Assembly: GCF_001905345.1 (NCBI RefSeq)
Contig: NZ_LFBV01000002.1
Span: forward strand, 186,001-250,000
DNA from: Streptomyces uncialis
GTDB lineage: Bacteria; Actinomycetota; Actinomycetes; Streptomycetales; Streptomycetaceae
DNA length: 64,000 nucleotides
Reading direction: 5' to 3'
Shown here: piece by piece, positions 8,233 through 17,437 of the stretch
Layout: every line of letters begins with the position of its first letter
Numbering within the stretch: the first letter of the stretch is position 1
Notes under the pieces: model-generated
What the model was told of the DNA's origin: nothing
The model's database searches: none
The model's input: the letters and a program-made list of their open reading frames with translations, nothing else
Translations under genes and position numbers: made by a program

Positions 8233-8537
8233 ACCCGGCCGCCCGCGAAGCACCGGTCCCACGGGAGCGGGTCGCGGGCGGGGAACCAGCCGCCCCCGGG
8301 CAAGCGCCGCACGGGGCGGGCGCACACCGGGCGGGCCGCCTCCCGGCCGGCCCCGGCGGCGAATCCATGGATGGACACGATAGTGCCGCCTGTGTCCTCC
8401 ACCGGTTCGGCACCTCCGACCGGCCACGGACCGTGTCGGTGCGGGTCGGCTCCCGCGGGTTCCGGCCGCCGGCCGCCCGGTCCGACGCCGAACTCCTTGC
8501 GCGGGGCACCGCACACGAAGGAAGTGAGCACTCATGA
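8229..8537 (+). CDS. Small uncharacterised ORF coupled on both sides
   Basis: A 102-codon frame that begins with GTG overlapping the stop of the DapB-like gene and ends in TGA overlapping the ATG of the following adenylation gene. Its codons keep the high third-position GC of the cluster. I do not recognise the product. The first half is low-complexity (Pro, Gly, Ala, Arg); the second half (from an internal ATG at 8368, MDGHDSAACVLHRFGT) looks more ordinary and ends AHEGSEHS. Either the whole frame or only the second half may be made. The double overlap argues that this interval is translated rather than a gap, but no domain supports a function. Confidence 0.45.
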   Translation: MNPAAREAPVPRERVAGGEPAAPGQAPHGAGAHRAGRLPAGPGGESMDGHDSAACVLHRFGTSDRPRTVSVRVGSRGFRPPAARSDAELLARGTAHEGSEHS

Positions 8538-10447
8538 CCGGTACACCGCATCAGCCCTTCACCCATCTCGGGCAGCTGCTCGACCGCCAGGCGGAGCTGC
8601 GCCCCGACTCCGCCGCCCTCCACGCGCCGGGGCGGGAGCCGACCGGCTACCGACGGCTGCGGGACCGCGTCGCATCGACCGGCGCGGCCCTGGCCGCTCT
8701 CGGCGTGGGCCGCGGCAGCCGGGTCGCCCTCGTCCTGCCCAACGGCCCCGACCTGGCGCTCGCGTTCCTCGCGGTGGCCGCCCACGCCACCGCCGCCCCG
8801 CTCAACCCGGCCTACCGGGAGCAGGAGTTCGCGTTCTACCTCGACGACATGGGCACGGACGCGCTGCTCGTCGAGGAGGGCAGCGACTCGGCGGCGATCG
8901 CCGTGGCCAAGGACCGCGGCATCCGGATCGTCGAGCTCGTACCCGAGGCTTCCGGCCCGGCCGGTACCTTCGGCCTGCGCTCCTCGGCCGAAGCGGTGCC
9001 CGCCTCCCGCACCGGATGGGCGGCACCGGACGAGACCGCGCTCCTGCTGCACACGTCGGGCACCACGGCACAGCCGAAACTCGTCCCCCTCACCCATGCC
9101 AACCTGGGCGCGGCGGCCGGCAACACCCGGGCGGCCTTCGCCCTCGGCGACAACGACCTGTGCCTGAACGTCATGCCGCTCTTCCACGCGCACGGCCTGA
9201 CCAGCACCCTGATCGCCGCGCTGGCCGGCGGCGGCGGCATCGTGTGCACCCCCGGATTCTCCGACACCCTCTTCTTCGACTGGCTCACCGAGTTCCGGCC
9301 CACCTGGTACACCGCCGTGCCCACCATGCACCAGGCGCTGCTGGCGGTGGCGGGTGAGCACGCCGCCGAACTCGCCTCAAGCGCCCTGCGGTTCATCCGC
9401 TCCGCGTCGGCCCCGCTGCCGGGCCCCGTCCTGAACGCGCTGGAGGACGTCTTCCGGGCGCCGGTCATCGAGGCGTACGGGATGACCGAGGCCGGCTCGC
9501 TGGTCACCAGCAACCCCCTGCCCCCGGGCAACCGCAAACTCCGTTCCGTGGGAATCCCGGTCGGCGAACCCGTCACCGTACTGGACAAGGCCGGACGTCC
9601 GCTCGGCCCCGGGCAGTCGGGCGAGATCGCCATCCGGGGTGCGAATGTGACAGCCGGCTACGAGCACAACCCGGAGGCCAACCGGGTGGCCTTCACCGAC
9701 GGCTGGTTCCGCACCGGCGACGAGGGCCGGCTCGACGAGGACGGCTACCTCCACATCGTCGGGCGCAGCAAGGAGATCATCAACCGGGGCGGCTCCAAGG
9801 TGTCCCCGGCCGAGGTCGACGACGTACTCACGGGTCACCCCGCCGTCAAGATCGCGGTGGCGTTCGGGTTGCCGCACCCCACGCTCGGCGAGGACCTTGC
9901 CGTGGCGATCGTGCCCCACACCGGGACAACCGTCACCGAGCGTGAGATCCGCGAGTTCGCCGCGGAGCGCGTCGCCGACCACAAGGTCCCCAGCCGGGTG
10001 TTCCTCATGGCCGAGGTCCCCAAGAGCCCGGCCGGCAAGGTGCAGCGGCTCAAGCTCGCCGAGATCGTCGCCACGGCCACCGCCGGGCCGACGCGGGAGC
10101 CGCGAGGTCCCCTGGAGCGGCGGATCGCCGCACTGTGGGCGGAGGTGCTGGAGCGCGACCGGGTCGCCCCGGACGAGAACTTCTTCGACCTCGGCGGCAA
10201 CTCCCTGCTGCTCGCCAGGCTCTCGGCCAGGCTGCACGACACCTTGGGCCGCGAACTGCCTGTGGTGGTCCTGACGATGTACCCCACCGTCAGCTCGCTC
10301 GCCGCTCATCTGGCCGGCGACGGCAACGCCGAGGTGACGCCCGAGATCACCGGGTCCCGCAGGGAAGGAGCGGCGGACCGCGGCAAGGACCGGCTGCTGC
10401 GCAAGCGCGGCCTCAGGAAGCGGACCGTGACCGAGGAGAGCAACTGA
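8534..10447 (+). CDS. Adenylation-carrier didomain protein (A-PCP)
   Basis: 637 residues. The N-terminal ANL ligase has LLHTSGTTAQPKLVPLTHAN, EAYGMTEAG, WFRTGDEG, the hinge NRGGSKVSPAEVD and catalytic Lys in PKSPAGKVQR. Residues from about 520 form a carrier domain with FFDLGGNSLLLARL (attachment Ser557). The tail is strongly basic (DRLLRKRGLRKR). The ligase part resembles CoA-ligase-like enzymes more than classic NRPS A domains, so an acyl or small acid substrate is as likely as an amino acid. There is no condensation domain; the loaded unit would be passed straight to the KS of the next protein. The ribosome site GAAGGAAG precedes the ATG, and the stop overlaps the PKS start (TGATG). Confidence 0.82.
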   Translation: MTGTPHQPFTHLGQLLDRQAELRPDSAALHAPGREPTGYRRLRDRVASTGAALAALGVGRGSRVALVLPNGPDLALAFLAVAAHATAAPLNPAYREQEFAFYLDDMGTDALLVEEGSDSAAIAVAKDRGIRIVELVPEASGPAGTFGLRSSAEAVPASRTGWAAPDETALLLHTSGTTAQPKLVPLTHANLGAAAGNTRAAFALGDNDLCLNVMPLFHAHGLTSTLIAALAGGGGIVCTPGFSDTLFFDWLTEFRPTWYTAVPTMHQALLAVAGEHAAELASSALRFIRSASAPLPGPVLNALEDVFRAPVIEAYGMTEAGSLVTSNPLPPGNRKLRSVGIPVGEPVTVLDKAGRPLGPGQSGEIAIRGANVTAGYEHNPEANRVAFTDGWFRTGDEGRLDEDGYLHIVGRSKEIINRGGSKVSPAEVDDVLTGHPAVKIAVAFGLPHPTLGEDLAVAIVPHTGTTVTEREIREFAAERVADHKVPSRVFLMAEVPKSPAGKVQRLKLAEIVATATAGPTREPRGPLERRIAALWAEVLERDRVAPDENFFDLGGNSLLLARLSARLHDTLGRELPVVVLTMYPTVSSLAAHLAGDGNAEVTPEITGSRREGAADRGKDRLLRKRGLRKRTVTEESN

Positions 10448-13400
10448 TGGAGCACACCGTGGCCGCGCACGACCCTGAGGCTTCGGCCGCCCCGCCTGCG
10501 ACGCCTCCGCGGGACGCCCGCGCACACGACACGAGCGGACCGGACGGCTCCGAAGCACGCGGGCCCGTCAAGGACGGGGGCACCCTGACCGGTCTGGAGA
10601 TCGCCGTCATCGGTCTGTCGTGCCGCTTCCCCGGGGCACCCGACGCCGCGGCCTTCTGGCGCAACCTCAGTTCGGGCACCGAGTCCATCACCGTGTTCAC
10701 CCCTGAGGAGTTGGCGGCAGCCGGCGTCCCCCAGGAGCAGATCGACGACCCCGACTACGTACCCGCGCAAGGGGTACTGGAGGATGCCGAGCTGTTCGAC
10801 GCGGAGTTCTTCGGGTTCAACCCGAAGGAGGCCGGACTTCTGGACCCCCAGCACCGGGTGCTGCTCGAATGCGCCTGGGCGGCCCTGGAGGACGCCGGGT
10901 ACGACCCCAAGTCGGTGCCGGGTCCGGTCGGCGTCTACGCGGGCTCCTACTACGGCAGTTATCTCGCCCGGCTCGCCGCGGACGCCGACCCCACCGACGC
11001 GGCCGAGGAGTTCGCCCGCAACCTGGCCAACGAGAAGGACTACCTCGCGACGCGGATCGCCTACAAGTTCGGTCTCACCGGCCCCGCCCTCACGGTCCAG
11101 ACCGCCTGCTCGACCTCGCTCGTCGCCGTTCACCTCGCCTGCCAGTCGCTGCTCAGCGGCGACTGCGACACGGCACTGGCGGGCGGCGCGACCGTCCGTG
11201 CCCGGCAGGCCGGCTATGTCTTCCAGCCCGGCGGTATCTTCTCCTCCGACGGGCACTGCCGCCCGTTCGACGCCGCGGCGGAGGGCACCGTCGCCTCCAA
11301 CGGCGCCGGTGTGGTCGTCCTCAAACGCCTGGAGGACGCTCTCGCCGACGGCGATCCGATCCGCGCCGTCATCAAGGGCTCGGCCGTGGGCAACGACGGT
11401 GCCGAGCGGGTCGGGTTCACCGCGCCCGGCGCGGCAGGCCAGGCCCGCATCATCGCCGCCGCGCTGGAGACCGCCGGGACCGACCCGGCCACCGTCGGTT
11501 ACGTCGAGACCCACGGCAGTGGCACGCCTGTCGGCGACCCGATCGAGATCGAGGCCCTCGTCCGGGTCTTCCGCCGGGGCGGCGCGGCCCGTGGCGGCTG
11601 CGCGATCGGCGCGGTCAAGGGCAACATCGGGCACACCCATGTGGCCTCCGGCATCGCGGGACTCATCAAGACGGTCCTCGCGCTGGAGCACCGGCAGATC
11701 CCGCCCAGCCTGCATTTCGACAAGCCCAACCCGGACATCGACTTCGACGCGACCCCGTTCTACGTCAACACCCGTCTCGCCCCGTGGCGCGACGACCACG
11801 GGCCGCGCAGGGCGGGCGTCAGTTCCTTCGGTATGGGTGGCACCGGCGCCCACGTGGTCCTGGAGGAGGCGTCCTCGTACACGGCGGGCGGCGCCTCCCC
11901 GGCGGGGACCGGAGCTCAGGCGGCCGACGGGGGCCGACCGCAGCTCCTCGTGCTGTCCGCCCGCACCCCGGTCGCCCTGGACGAGGCCACCGACCGGCTC
12001 GCGGACCGTCTGGAGACCGCCACCGACCTCCCGCTCCCCGCCGTCGCGCACACGTTGCAGAGCGGACGCCGGGCCTTCCCCCACCGCCGCTTCCTCGTCG
12101 CCGGAAGTCTGCCGGAGGCCGCTGCCGCGCTGCGCGCCCACGATCCCCGTAGCCTGCGCGGCGGCCACCACGAGGGCCCGGCACCCTCGGTCGCCTTCCT
12201 GCTGCCCGGCCTCGGTGAGCAGCGCCCCGGCATGGGACGCGAACTCTACGACCAGGAGCCGGTCTTCCGGGCGGCCGTCGACCGCTGCGCCGAGATCCTG
12301 CGCCCCCACCTGGGGCTCGACCTGCGCACCCTGATCCATCCGGCGCCCGAGCCCGCGACCGCCGCCGACGGCCGCCCCGACCTGCGCCGACTGCTGGGCC
12401 GGGGCGCCACGGGCGGCGCCACCCCGCGCACCGAACTCGACCGCACGCTCTACGCGCAGCCGGCCGTCTTCGTCCTGGAGTACGCCCTCGGCCTTCTGTG
12501 GCAGTCCTGGGGAGTACGGCCCGACGCGCTGATCGGGTACAGCATCGGCGAGTACGCGGCCGCCTGTCTGGCCGGGGTGCTCTCCCTCGACGACGCCCTG
12601 TTGCTCGTCGCGTCCCGGGCCCGTCTCATCGAGGAGCTGCCCGGCGGCGCCATGCTCGCGGTGCCCCTGTCCGAGCGGCGGGTGCTCTCCCTGCTCGGCG
12701 AGGGCCTGTCGCTCGCGGCCGTCAACGGTGCCGAGCTGTGTGTCGTCGCCGGGGAGACCGAGCGGATCGACGCGCTGGCGGAACGGCTCGCCGGCGAGGA
12801 CGTCGCCGTCCGCGCACTGCGGACCTCCCACGCGTTCCACTCGCACATGATGCAACCGGTCGTTGAACGGTTCACCGAACTCGTCGCCGGTATCCGGCTC
12901 GCCCCGCCCCGCATCCCCTACGTCTCGAACGTCACCGGCGACTGGATCACCCCGGACCAGGCCACCGACCCCGTCTTCTGGGGCCGCCATCTGCGCCACC
13001 CGGTGCGCTTCGCGGACGGCGTCGCCCGGCTGTGGGGCGATACGGGGCGGCTCCTGCTGGAGATCGGTCCCGGGCAGTCCCTGAGCAGCCTCGCCCTCCA
13101 GGCCCGGCCCGCGGGCCAGGACGAAGCCCGTCGGCCCGCGGCCTTCGCCTCGCTGCCCGGCGAGTACGACCGGCAGAGCGAGGAGGGCTTCCTGCTCTCC
13201 ACCGCCGGCAAGCTCTGGTCGGCGGGCGTCGACCTGGACTGGCCGGCTCTGCGCGGCGGCGGCGCTCCGAAGGTGTCGCTGCCGGCCTACCCGTTCGAAC
13301 GCCGCAGGCATTGGGTCGATCCCGGCCCGGCGCGGTGGACCGGGGCACCCGCGCCGTCCCTGGTGAAGAAGCCGGACATCACCGACTGGTTCCAGGTGCC

Positions 13401-16206
13401 CGTCTGGGAACCGCTGCCCCCGCACCCCACGGGGACCCGCTCCGGCGGACCGACGGAGACAGGAGCCGACTGGCTGCTCTTCCTCGACGACCACGGCACG
13501 GGCGACTCGCTCGCCGAGGGACTCACCGCGGCGGGCCACCGGGTCACGACCGTGCGGGCGGGTGACAGATGGCGGCAGGTGTCGGACGGCGCGTACGAGA
13601 TCGCCCCGGGCGACGGCGAGGACTACCGGCGCCTGGCAGCCGACCTGGACGCACGCGGCAGATTCCCCGGGCACCTGGTCCACCTGTGGACGGTCGGGCC
13701 ACGCCTCCCGCTCGGCATCACGCTGGAACGCGGGTTCTCCAGCCTGCTGCGGCTCAACCACGCGACGGCGGGCCGCGACGGCGCGGCGACCCTGGACATC
13801 GCCGTGGTCACCAGCAACGCTCACGCGGCGCCCGGCACCGGGGATCTCGCACCGGAGAAGGCCACCGTCCTCGGTCCGTGCCTGGTGTTGCCGCTGGAGC
13901 AGCCGCAGACCGCGTGCCGTGCCATCGACATCACGCTGCCCGAGGGGCAGGCCGACGCCGAACGCCTCCTCGCCGAGCTGCTGCGTCCGTCCGGACGCAC
14001 GCTGACCGTGCTGCGCGGCCGCGAGCGCTGGGCCCCCGGCCACCGACCGGTCCGGCTGACCGCCGACGACTCCGCGGCGGGCCGTCCCCGTCCCGGCGGC
14101 GTCCACCTGATCACCGGTGGCTTCGGCGGGGTGGGCCTGACCCTCGCCCGCCACCTGGCACGGACCCCGGGCACCCGGCTCGTGCTCGTCGGCCGCAGCC
14201 CCCTGCCGCCTCGCGAGACCTGGGACGACTGGCTCGCCGGACGCCCCGCCGACGACCCTGCCGCACAGCGTGTCCTCGCCGTACGCGAACTGGAGGCGCT
14301 GGGAGCCGAGGTGCTCCCCGTCGCGGCCGACGTCACCGACGAGGCCCGGATGCGGGCGGTCGCCGACGAGGCGGTCCGCAGGTTCGGCGCGGTCCACGGC
14401 CTGGTGCATGCCGCAGGCGTACCCGCCATGGGTCTCGCCCAGCTCAAGGACGTGGACACGGCGCTGCGCGTGCTCGCCCCCAAGGTGGCGGGCGGACTCG
14501 TCATCGACGCCCTCTCCCGGGAACTGAAACCGGAATACACCGTGCTGTGCTCCTCCACGCTGGCGCTGACCGGCGGTGTCGGTCAGGTCGACTACGTCGC
14601 GGCCAACGCCTTCCTCGACGTCCTCGCCCACTGCGGCGACCGGGCCGGAAGCCCACGGATCGTGTCCGTCAACTGGGACGGCTGGCAGGACGTCGGTATG
14701 GCGGCCCGCCTGATCGGCGAGCCCGGCACGGGTGGCGGACGCACCGGTCCGGTCGACCATCCGCTGATCGACGAGTGCCTGGCCGACGACGACAACCGGG
14801 CGGTCTACGCCGTCTCCCTGTCCACCGCCACCTCCTGGCTGATCGACGAGCACCGCATGGCGGGCAGCGCCGTCGTACCGGGCACCGGTCACCTGGAACT
14901 GGTCAGGGCCGCCCACGAGCACCAGCGCGGCGGCACCGGTGTGGAGCTGCGCGAGGTCACCTTCCTCTCGCCGGTCGTCGTCGGCGAGGACCGGCGCCAC
15001 GAGTTGCGCGTGGTCCTGGACAAGGCCGAGCGGCCGATGCGGTTCTCCGTGGTGAGCCGCGTCGTTCCGGACGCCCCGGGAGCCGACGGCGACGGGTGGC
15101 ACGTCCATGTGACCGGCGAGGTCGGACCGCTCGACGACCCGGGACCCGCGCGGCGGCACGACGTCGCCGCGCTGATCGCGGACGCGGACATGCGGGACCT
15201 GGGCGCCGTCGAGCACACCGGACCGATGGGGTTCGGGCCCCGCTCGCACTGCCTGCGCCGGGTGTACCTGGGAGAGCGGGAGGCACTCGCCGAACTCGAA
15301 CTGCCCGAGGAGTTCGCCGACGACCTCCAGCACATCAGGCTGCACCCCTCGCTGCTGGACCTGGCCGCCGGTTTCCACGGTATGAACCTGGCCCGCGAGT
15401 TCCGTATCCCGCTCTCCTACGGGCGGCTGCGCCTCCTCTCCCCGCTGCCTCGCCGGATCTTCAGCCACCATCGCTTCCACGGGCCCGACGAAGCGGGCAA
15501 GGAGGTCTTCACGGCGGACTTCAGGCTGCTCGACGCGGACGGCCGGGAGGTCGCCGTCATCGAGGACTTCGTCCTCAAACGCGTCGCCGACCTGACCACC
15601 CGGATCGGCGCGCTGCGCGACGGCACCTCGGCCGAGGTCGCCCCGTACCGCTTCCCTCCGGCGGCCCGCTCCTCCCTGGCCAACAGCGCGGCGGGCGGTC
15701 TGCGGGACCACCTCGACCAGGGCATCCGGCCCGAGGAGGGGGTCGAGGCGCTGCTGCGCGTGCTCGGCTCCGACGTGGGGCCCCAGGTCGTCGTGGTCAC
15801 CAAGGACCTGGACGCCGTCCGCGCGGACATCCTGCGTACCAGCGCCGGCACAGCGGCCCCGGCGGCCGGAGCGGACACCGGGGCGCACCCGCGGCCCCAT
15901 GTAGGCACCGCCTACGCGGCGCCCGCCGACTCCGTGCAGGCACGACTCGCCGCGCTCTGGGCGGAGTTGCTCGGACTTCGCGAGATCGGGATACACGACG
16001 ACTTCTTCGAACTGGGGGGTCATTCCCTGCTCGGCCTCCAGCTGGTCGCCCGGGTCCGGCGCGCGTTCGGCGTGGACATCCCGCTGAGCACCCTCTTCGA
16101 GGCGCTGACCGTCGCGGAGTTCGCCGACGTGCTCCGCCCCCAGCTCGGGGAGAGCCCTCACCAACCGATCCAAATGAGCCCAGCCGAAAAGGAGTTGTCC
16201 CAATGA
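10447..16206 (+). CDS. Type I modular PKS, KS-AT-KR-DH-ACP
   Basis: 1919 residues, a single extension module. KS has Cys221 (TACSTS), His356 (ETHGSG) and His396 (NIGHTH). AT has Ser699 in GYSIGEYAAA and the HAFH tetrad at 795-798 typical of malonyl-type ATs. KR has the nucleotide motif TGGFGGVG near residue 1225 and catalytic Tyr1383 (VDYVAAN). DH has His1469 in HRMAGSAVVP and Asp1638 in HPSLLDLAAG, with Gly where Gln/His is usual four residues on. ACP has Ser1860 (GGHSLLG). The DH follows the KR, the reverse of the canonical order. There is no enoylreductase, thioesterase or reductase domain, so a free-standing enzyme must release the chain. The ATG overlaps the upstream stop, and the end overlaps the dehydrogenase gene by four bases. 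Confidence 0.93.
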   Translation: MEHTVAAHDPEASAAPPATPPRDARAHDTSGPDGSEARGPVKDGGTLTGLEIAVIGLSCRFPGAPDAAAFWRNLSSGTESITVFTPEELAAAGVPQEQIDDPDYVPAQGVLEDAELFDAEFFGFNPKEAGLLDPQHRVLLECAWAALEDAGYDPKSVPGPVGVYAGSYYGSYLARLAADADPTDAAEEFARNLANEKDYLATRIAYKFGLTGPALTVQTACSTSLVAVHLACQSLLSGDCDTALAGGATVRARQAGYVFQPGGIFSSDGHCRPFDAAAEGTVASNGAGVVVLKRLEDALADGDPIRAVIKGSAVGNDGAERVGFTAPGAAGQARIIAAALETAGTDPATVGYVETHGSGTPVGDPIEIEALVRVFRRGGAARGGCAIGAVKGNIGHTHVASGIAGLIKTVLALEHRQIPPSLHFDKPNPDIDFDATPFYVNTRLAPWRDDHGPRRAGVSSFGMGGTGAHVVLEEASSYTAGGASPAGTGAQAADGGRPQLLVLSARTPVALDEATDRLADRLETATDLPLPAVAHTLQSGRRAFPHRRFLVAGSLPEAAAALRAHDPRSLRGGHHEGPAPSVAFLLPGLGEQRPGMGRELYDQEPVFRAAVDRCAEILRPHLGLDLRTLIHPAPEPATAADGRPDLRRLLGRGATGGATPRTELDRTLYAQPAVFVLEYALGLLWQSWGVRPDALIGYSIGEYAAACLAGVLSLDDALLLVASRARLIEELPGGAMLAVPLSERRVLSLLGEGLSLAAVNGAELCVVAGETERIDALAERLAGEDVAVRALRTSHAFHSHMMQPVVERFTELVAGIRLAPPRIPYVSNVTGDWITPDQATDPVFWGRHLRHPVRFADGVARLWGDTGRLLLEIGPGQSLSSLALQARPAGQDEARRPAAFASLPGEYDRQSEEGFLLSTAGKLWSAGVDLDWPALRGGGAPKVSLPAYPFERRRHWVDPGPARWTGAPAPSLVKKPDITDWFQVPVWEPLPPHPTGTRSGGPTETGADWLLFLDDHGTGDSLAEGLTAAGHRVTTVRAGDRWRQVSDGAYEIAPGDGEDYRRLAADLDARGRFPGHLVHLWTVGPRLPLGITLERGFSSLLRLNHATAGRDGAATLDIAVVTSNAHAAPGTGDLAPEKATVLGPCLVLPLEQPQTACRAIDITLPEGQADAERLLAELLRPSGRTLTVLRGRERWAPGHRPVRLTADDSAAGRPRPGGVHLITGGFGGVGLTLARHLARTPGTRLVLVGRSPLPPRETWDDWLAGRPADDPAAQRVLAVRELEALGAEVLPVAADVTDEARMRAVADEAVRRFGAVHGLVHAAGVPAMGLAQLKDVDTALRVLAPKVAGGLVIDALSRELKPEYTVLCSSTLALTGGVGQVDYVAANAFLDVLAHCGDRAGSPRIVSVNWDGWQDVGMAARLIGEPGTGGGRTGPVDHPLIDECLADDDNRAVYAVSLSTATSWLIDEHRMAGSAVVPGTGHLELVRAAHEHQRGGTGVELREVTFLSPVVVGEDRRHELRVVLDKAERPMRFSVVSRVVPDAPGADGDGWHVHVTGEVGPLDDPGPARRHDVAALIADADMRDLGAVEHTGPMGFGPRSHCLRRVYLGEREALAELELPEEFADDLQHIRLHPSLLDLAAGFHGMNLAREFRIPLSYGRLRLLSPLPRRIFSHHRFHGPDEAGKEVFTADFRLLDADGREVAVIEDFVLKRVADLTTRIGALRDGTSAEVAPYRFPPAARSSLANSAAGGLRDHLDQGIRPEEGVEALLRVLGSDVGPQVVVVTKDLDAVRADILRTSAGTAAPAAGADTGAHPRPHVGTAYAAPADSVQARLAALWAELLGLREIGIHDDFFELGGHSLLGLQLVARVRRAFGVDIPLSTLFEALTVAEFADVLRPQLGESPHQPIQMSPAEKELSQ

Positions 16207-17078
16207 CGGAAACCCTGCGTACGGTCGGTGTCGTCGGTGCCGGAGTCATGGGTACCGGTCTCGCGCAGTCCCTGGCGCAGAGCGGCCACGAGGTGATCCT
16301 CGTCGACCGTACCGACGAAATTCTCGACCGGGCCCGCCAGGAGATCGCCCAGGGGCTGCGGTTCAGCAGGGTCCTCGGCGCGAAGGGACCCACCGAGGAC
16401 CGGCAGGTCGTCGCCAAGCGCATCGCGTACACCACCCGGTACGAGGGCTTCGACACCGTCGACTTCGTGATCGAGAACATCACCGAGGACTGGGATCTCA
16501 AGCGCGGGGTGTACGAACGCATCGACCCGCTCTGCCCCCCGCACGCCGTCTTCGCCGCCAACACCTCGGTCATCCCGATCACCAGGATCGGCGCGTCCGT
16601 CACCCGCTCCGACCGGGTCCTCGGCATGCATTTCATGAACCCCGTGCCCCTGAAGCCGACCGTCGAGATGATCCGGGGCCACCACACCACCGACGCCACC
16701 CTGGACACCGCCCACCGGCTGCTCGCCCAGATGGGCAAGGAGGGTGTGGTGGTCCAGGACTCCCCGGGGTTCGTCTCCAACCGGGTTCTGATGCTCACCG
16801 TGAACGAGGCCGTCTACCTCGTGCACGAGGGTGTCGCCACCGCGGAGGAGGTCGACCGGATCTTCCGGAGCTGCTTCGGCCACCCGATGGGCCCGCTGGC
16901 GACCGCCGACCTCATCGGCCTGGACACCATCCTCCAGTCCGTGCAGGGTCTGCACACCGCGTTCGCCGACAGCAAGTACCGGCCGTGCCCGCTGCTGGTC
17001 CGGATGGTCGACGCCGGCCTCCTCGGCCGCAAGAGCGGACGCGGCTTCTTCGACTACGCCACGGCGCGGACCACGTAA
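16203..17078 (+). CDS. 3-hydroxyacyl-CoA-dehydrogenase-like enzyme for the ACP-bound extender unit (FkbK-like)
   Basis: 291 residues of the 3-hydroxybutyryl-CoA dehydrogenase family: Rossmann motif GVVGAGVMGTGLAQSLAQSG, ANTSVIPITRI, GMHFMNPVPLKPTVEMI and DSPGFVSNRVLMLTVNEA. In FK520/ansamitocin-type pathways the homologue oxidises glyceryl-ACP at the 2-hydroxyl or 3-position as one of the steps to hydroxymalonyl-ACP. The next three genes complete that four-gene set in order (ACP, ACAD, FkbH). It overlaps the PKS stop, so it is translated with the module that would use the extender. Confidence 0.87.
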   Translation: MTETLRTVGVVGAGVMGTGLAQSLAQSGHEVILVDRTDEILDRARQEIAQGLRFSRVLGAKGPTEDRQVVAKRIAYTTRYEGFDTVDFVIENITEDWDLKRGVYERIDPLCPPHAVFAANTSVIPITRIGASVTRSDRVLGMHFMNPVPLKPTVEMIRGHHTTDATLDTAHRLLAQMGKEGVVVQDSPGFVSNRVLMLTVNEAVYLVHEGVATAEEVDRIFRSCFGHPMGPLATADLIGLDTILQSVQGLHTAFADSKYRPCPLLVRMVDAGLLGRKSGRGFFDYATARTT

Positions 17079-17141
17079 GCCGACGCGTCCCGTACCCCCG
17101 ATTCCCGTCTTCGTGCCCCACCCGAGAGAAACGGTCAGGCC

Positions 17142-17411
17142 ATGCCCCACGACACGACCATCGAAGAGGCCAAGCCGAAGATCCGCGAGTTCCTCGCCCG
17201 GTTCTTCGGCGATCACCGGATCGCCGACGACGAGGACATCTTCGCGACCGGCTTCGTGAACTCCCTCTTCATCATGCAGCTGGTCCTCTTCGTCGAGAGC
17301 GAGTTCGCGCTCACCGTCGAGGACGAGGACCTGGAGATCGAGAACTTCAGCACGGTCGACGCGGTCGCGGCCCTGGTGACCCGTAAGTGCTCCGCGCCCG
17401 TCAGCAGCTGA
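17142..17411 (+). CDS. Acyl carrier protein for the glyceryl/hydroxymalonyl unit (FkbJ-like)
   Basis: 89-residue carrier with Ser41 in GFVNSLFIMQLVLFVE. The GxVNSLF pattern is characteristic of the FkbJ-type ACPs on which methoxymalonyl and hydroxymalonyl units are built. The substrate would be a D-1,3-bisphosphoglycerate-derived glyceryl group placed there by the FkbH-like protein. It is distinct from the ACP at 6257-6517, so the operon has two discrete carriers for two purposes. Confidence 0.88.
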   Translation: MPHDTTIEEAKPKIREFLARFFGDHRIADDEDIFATGFVNSLFIMQLVLFVESEFALTVEDEDLEIENFSTVDAVAALVTRKCSAPVSS

Positions 17412-17437
17412 CCGCCCGCCCCGGTACGGAGATCATC

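Noticed and set aside
10306..16203. A 1965-codon open frame on the minus strand opposite the PKS, and similar long antisense frames elsewhere (for example 2235-3872, 47065-48810, 57065-59647)
   Set aside because: They are shadows of high-GC coding sequence on the other strand, are rich in Arg/Gly/Pro, and show no domain motifs.
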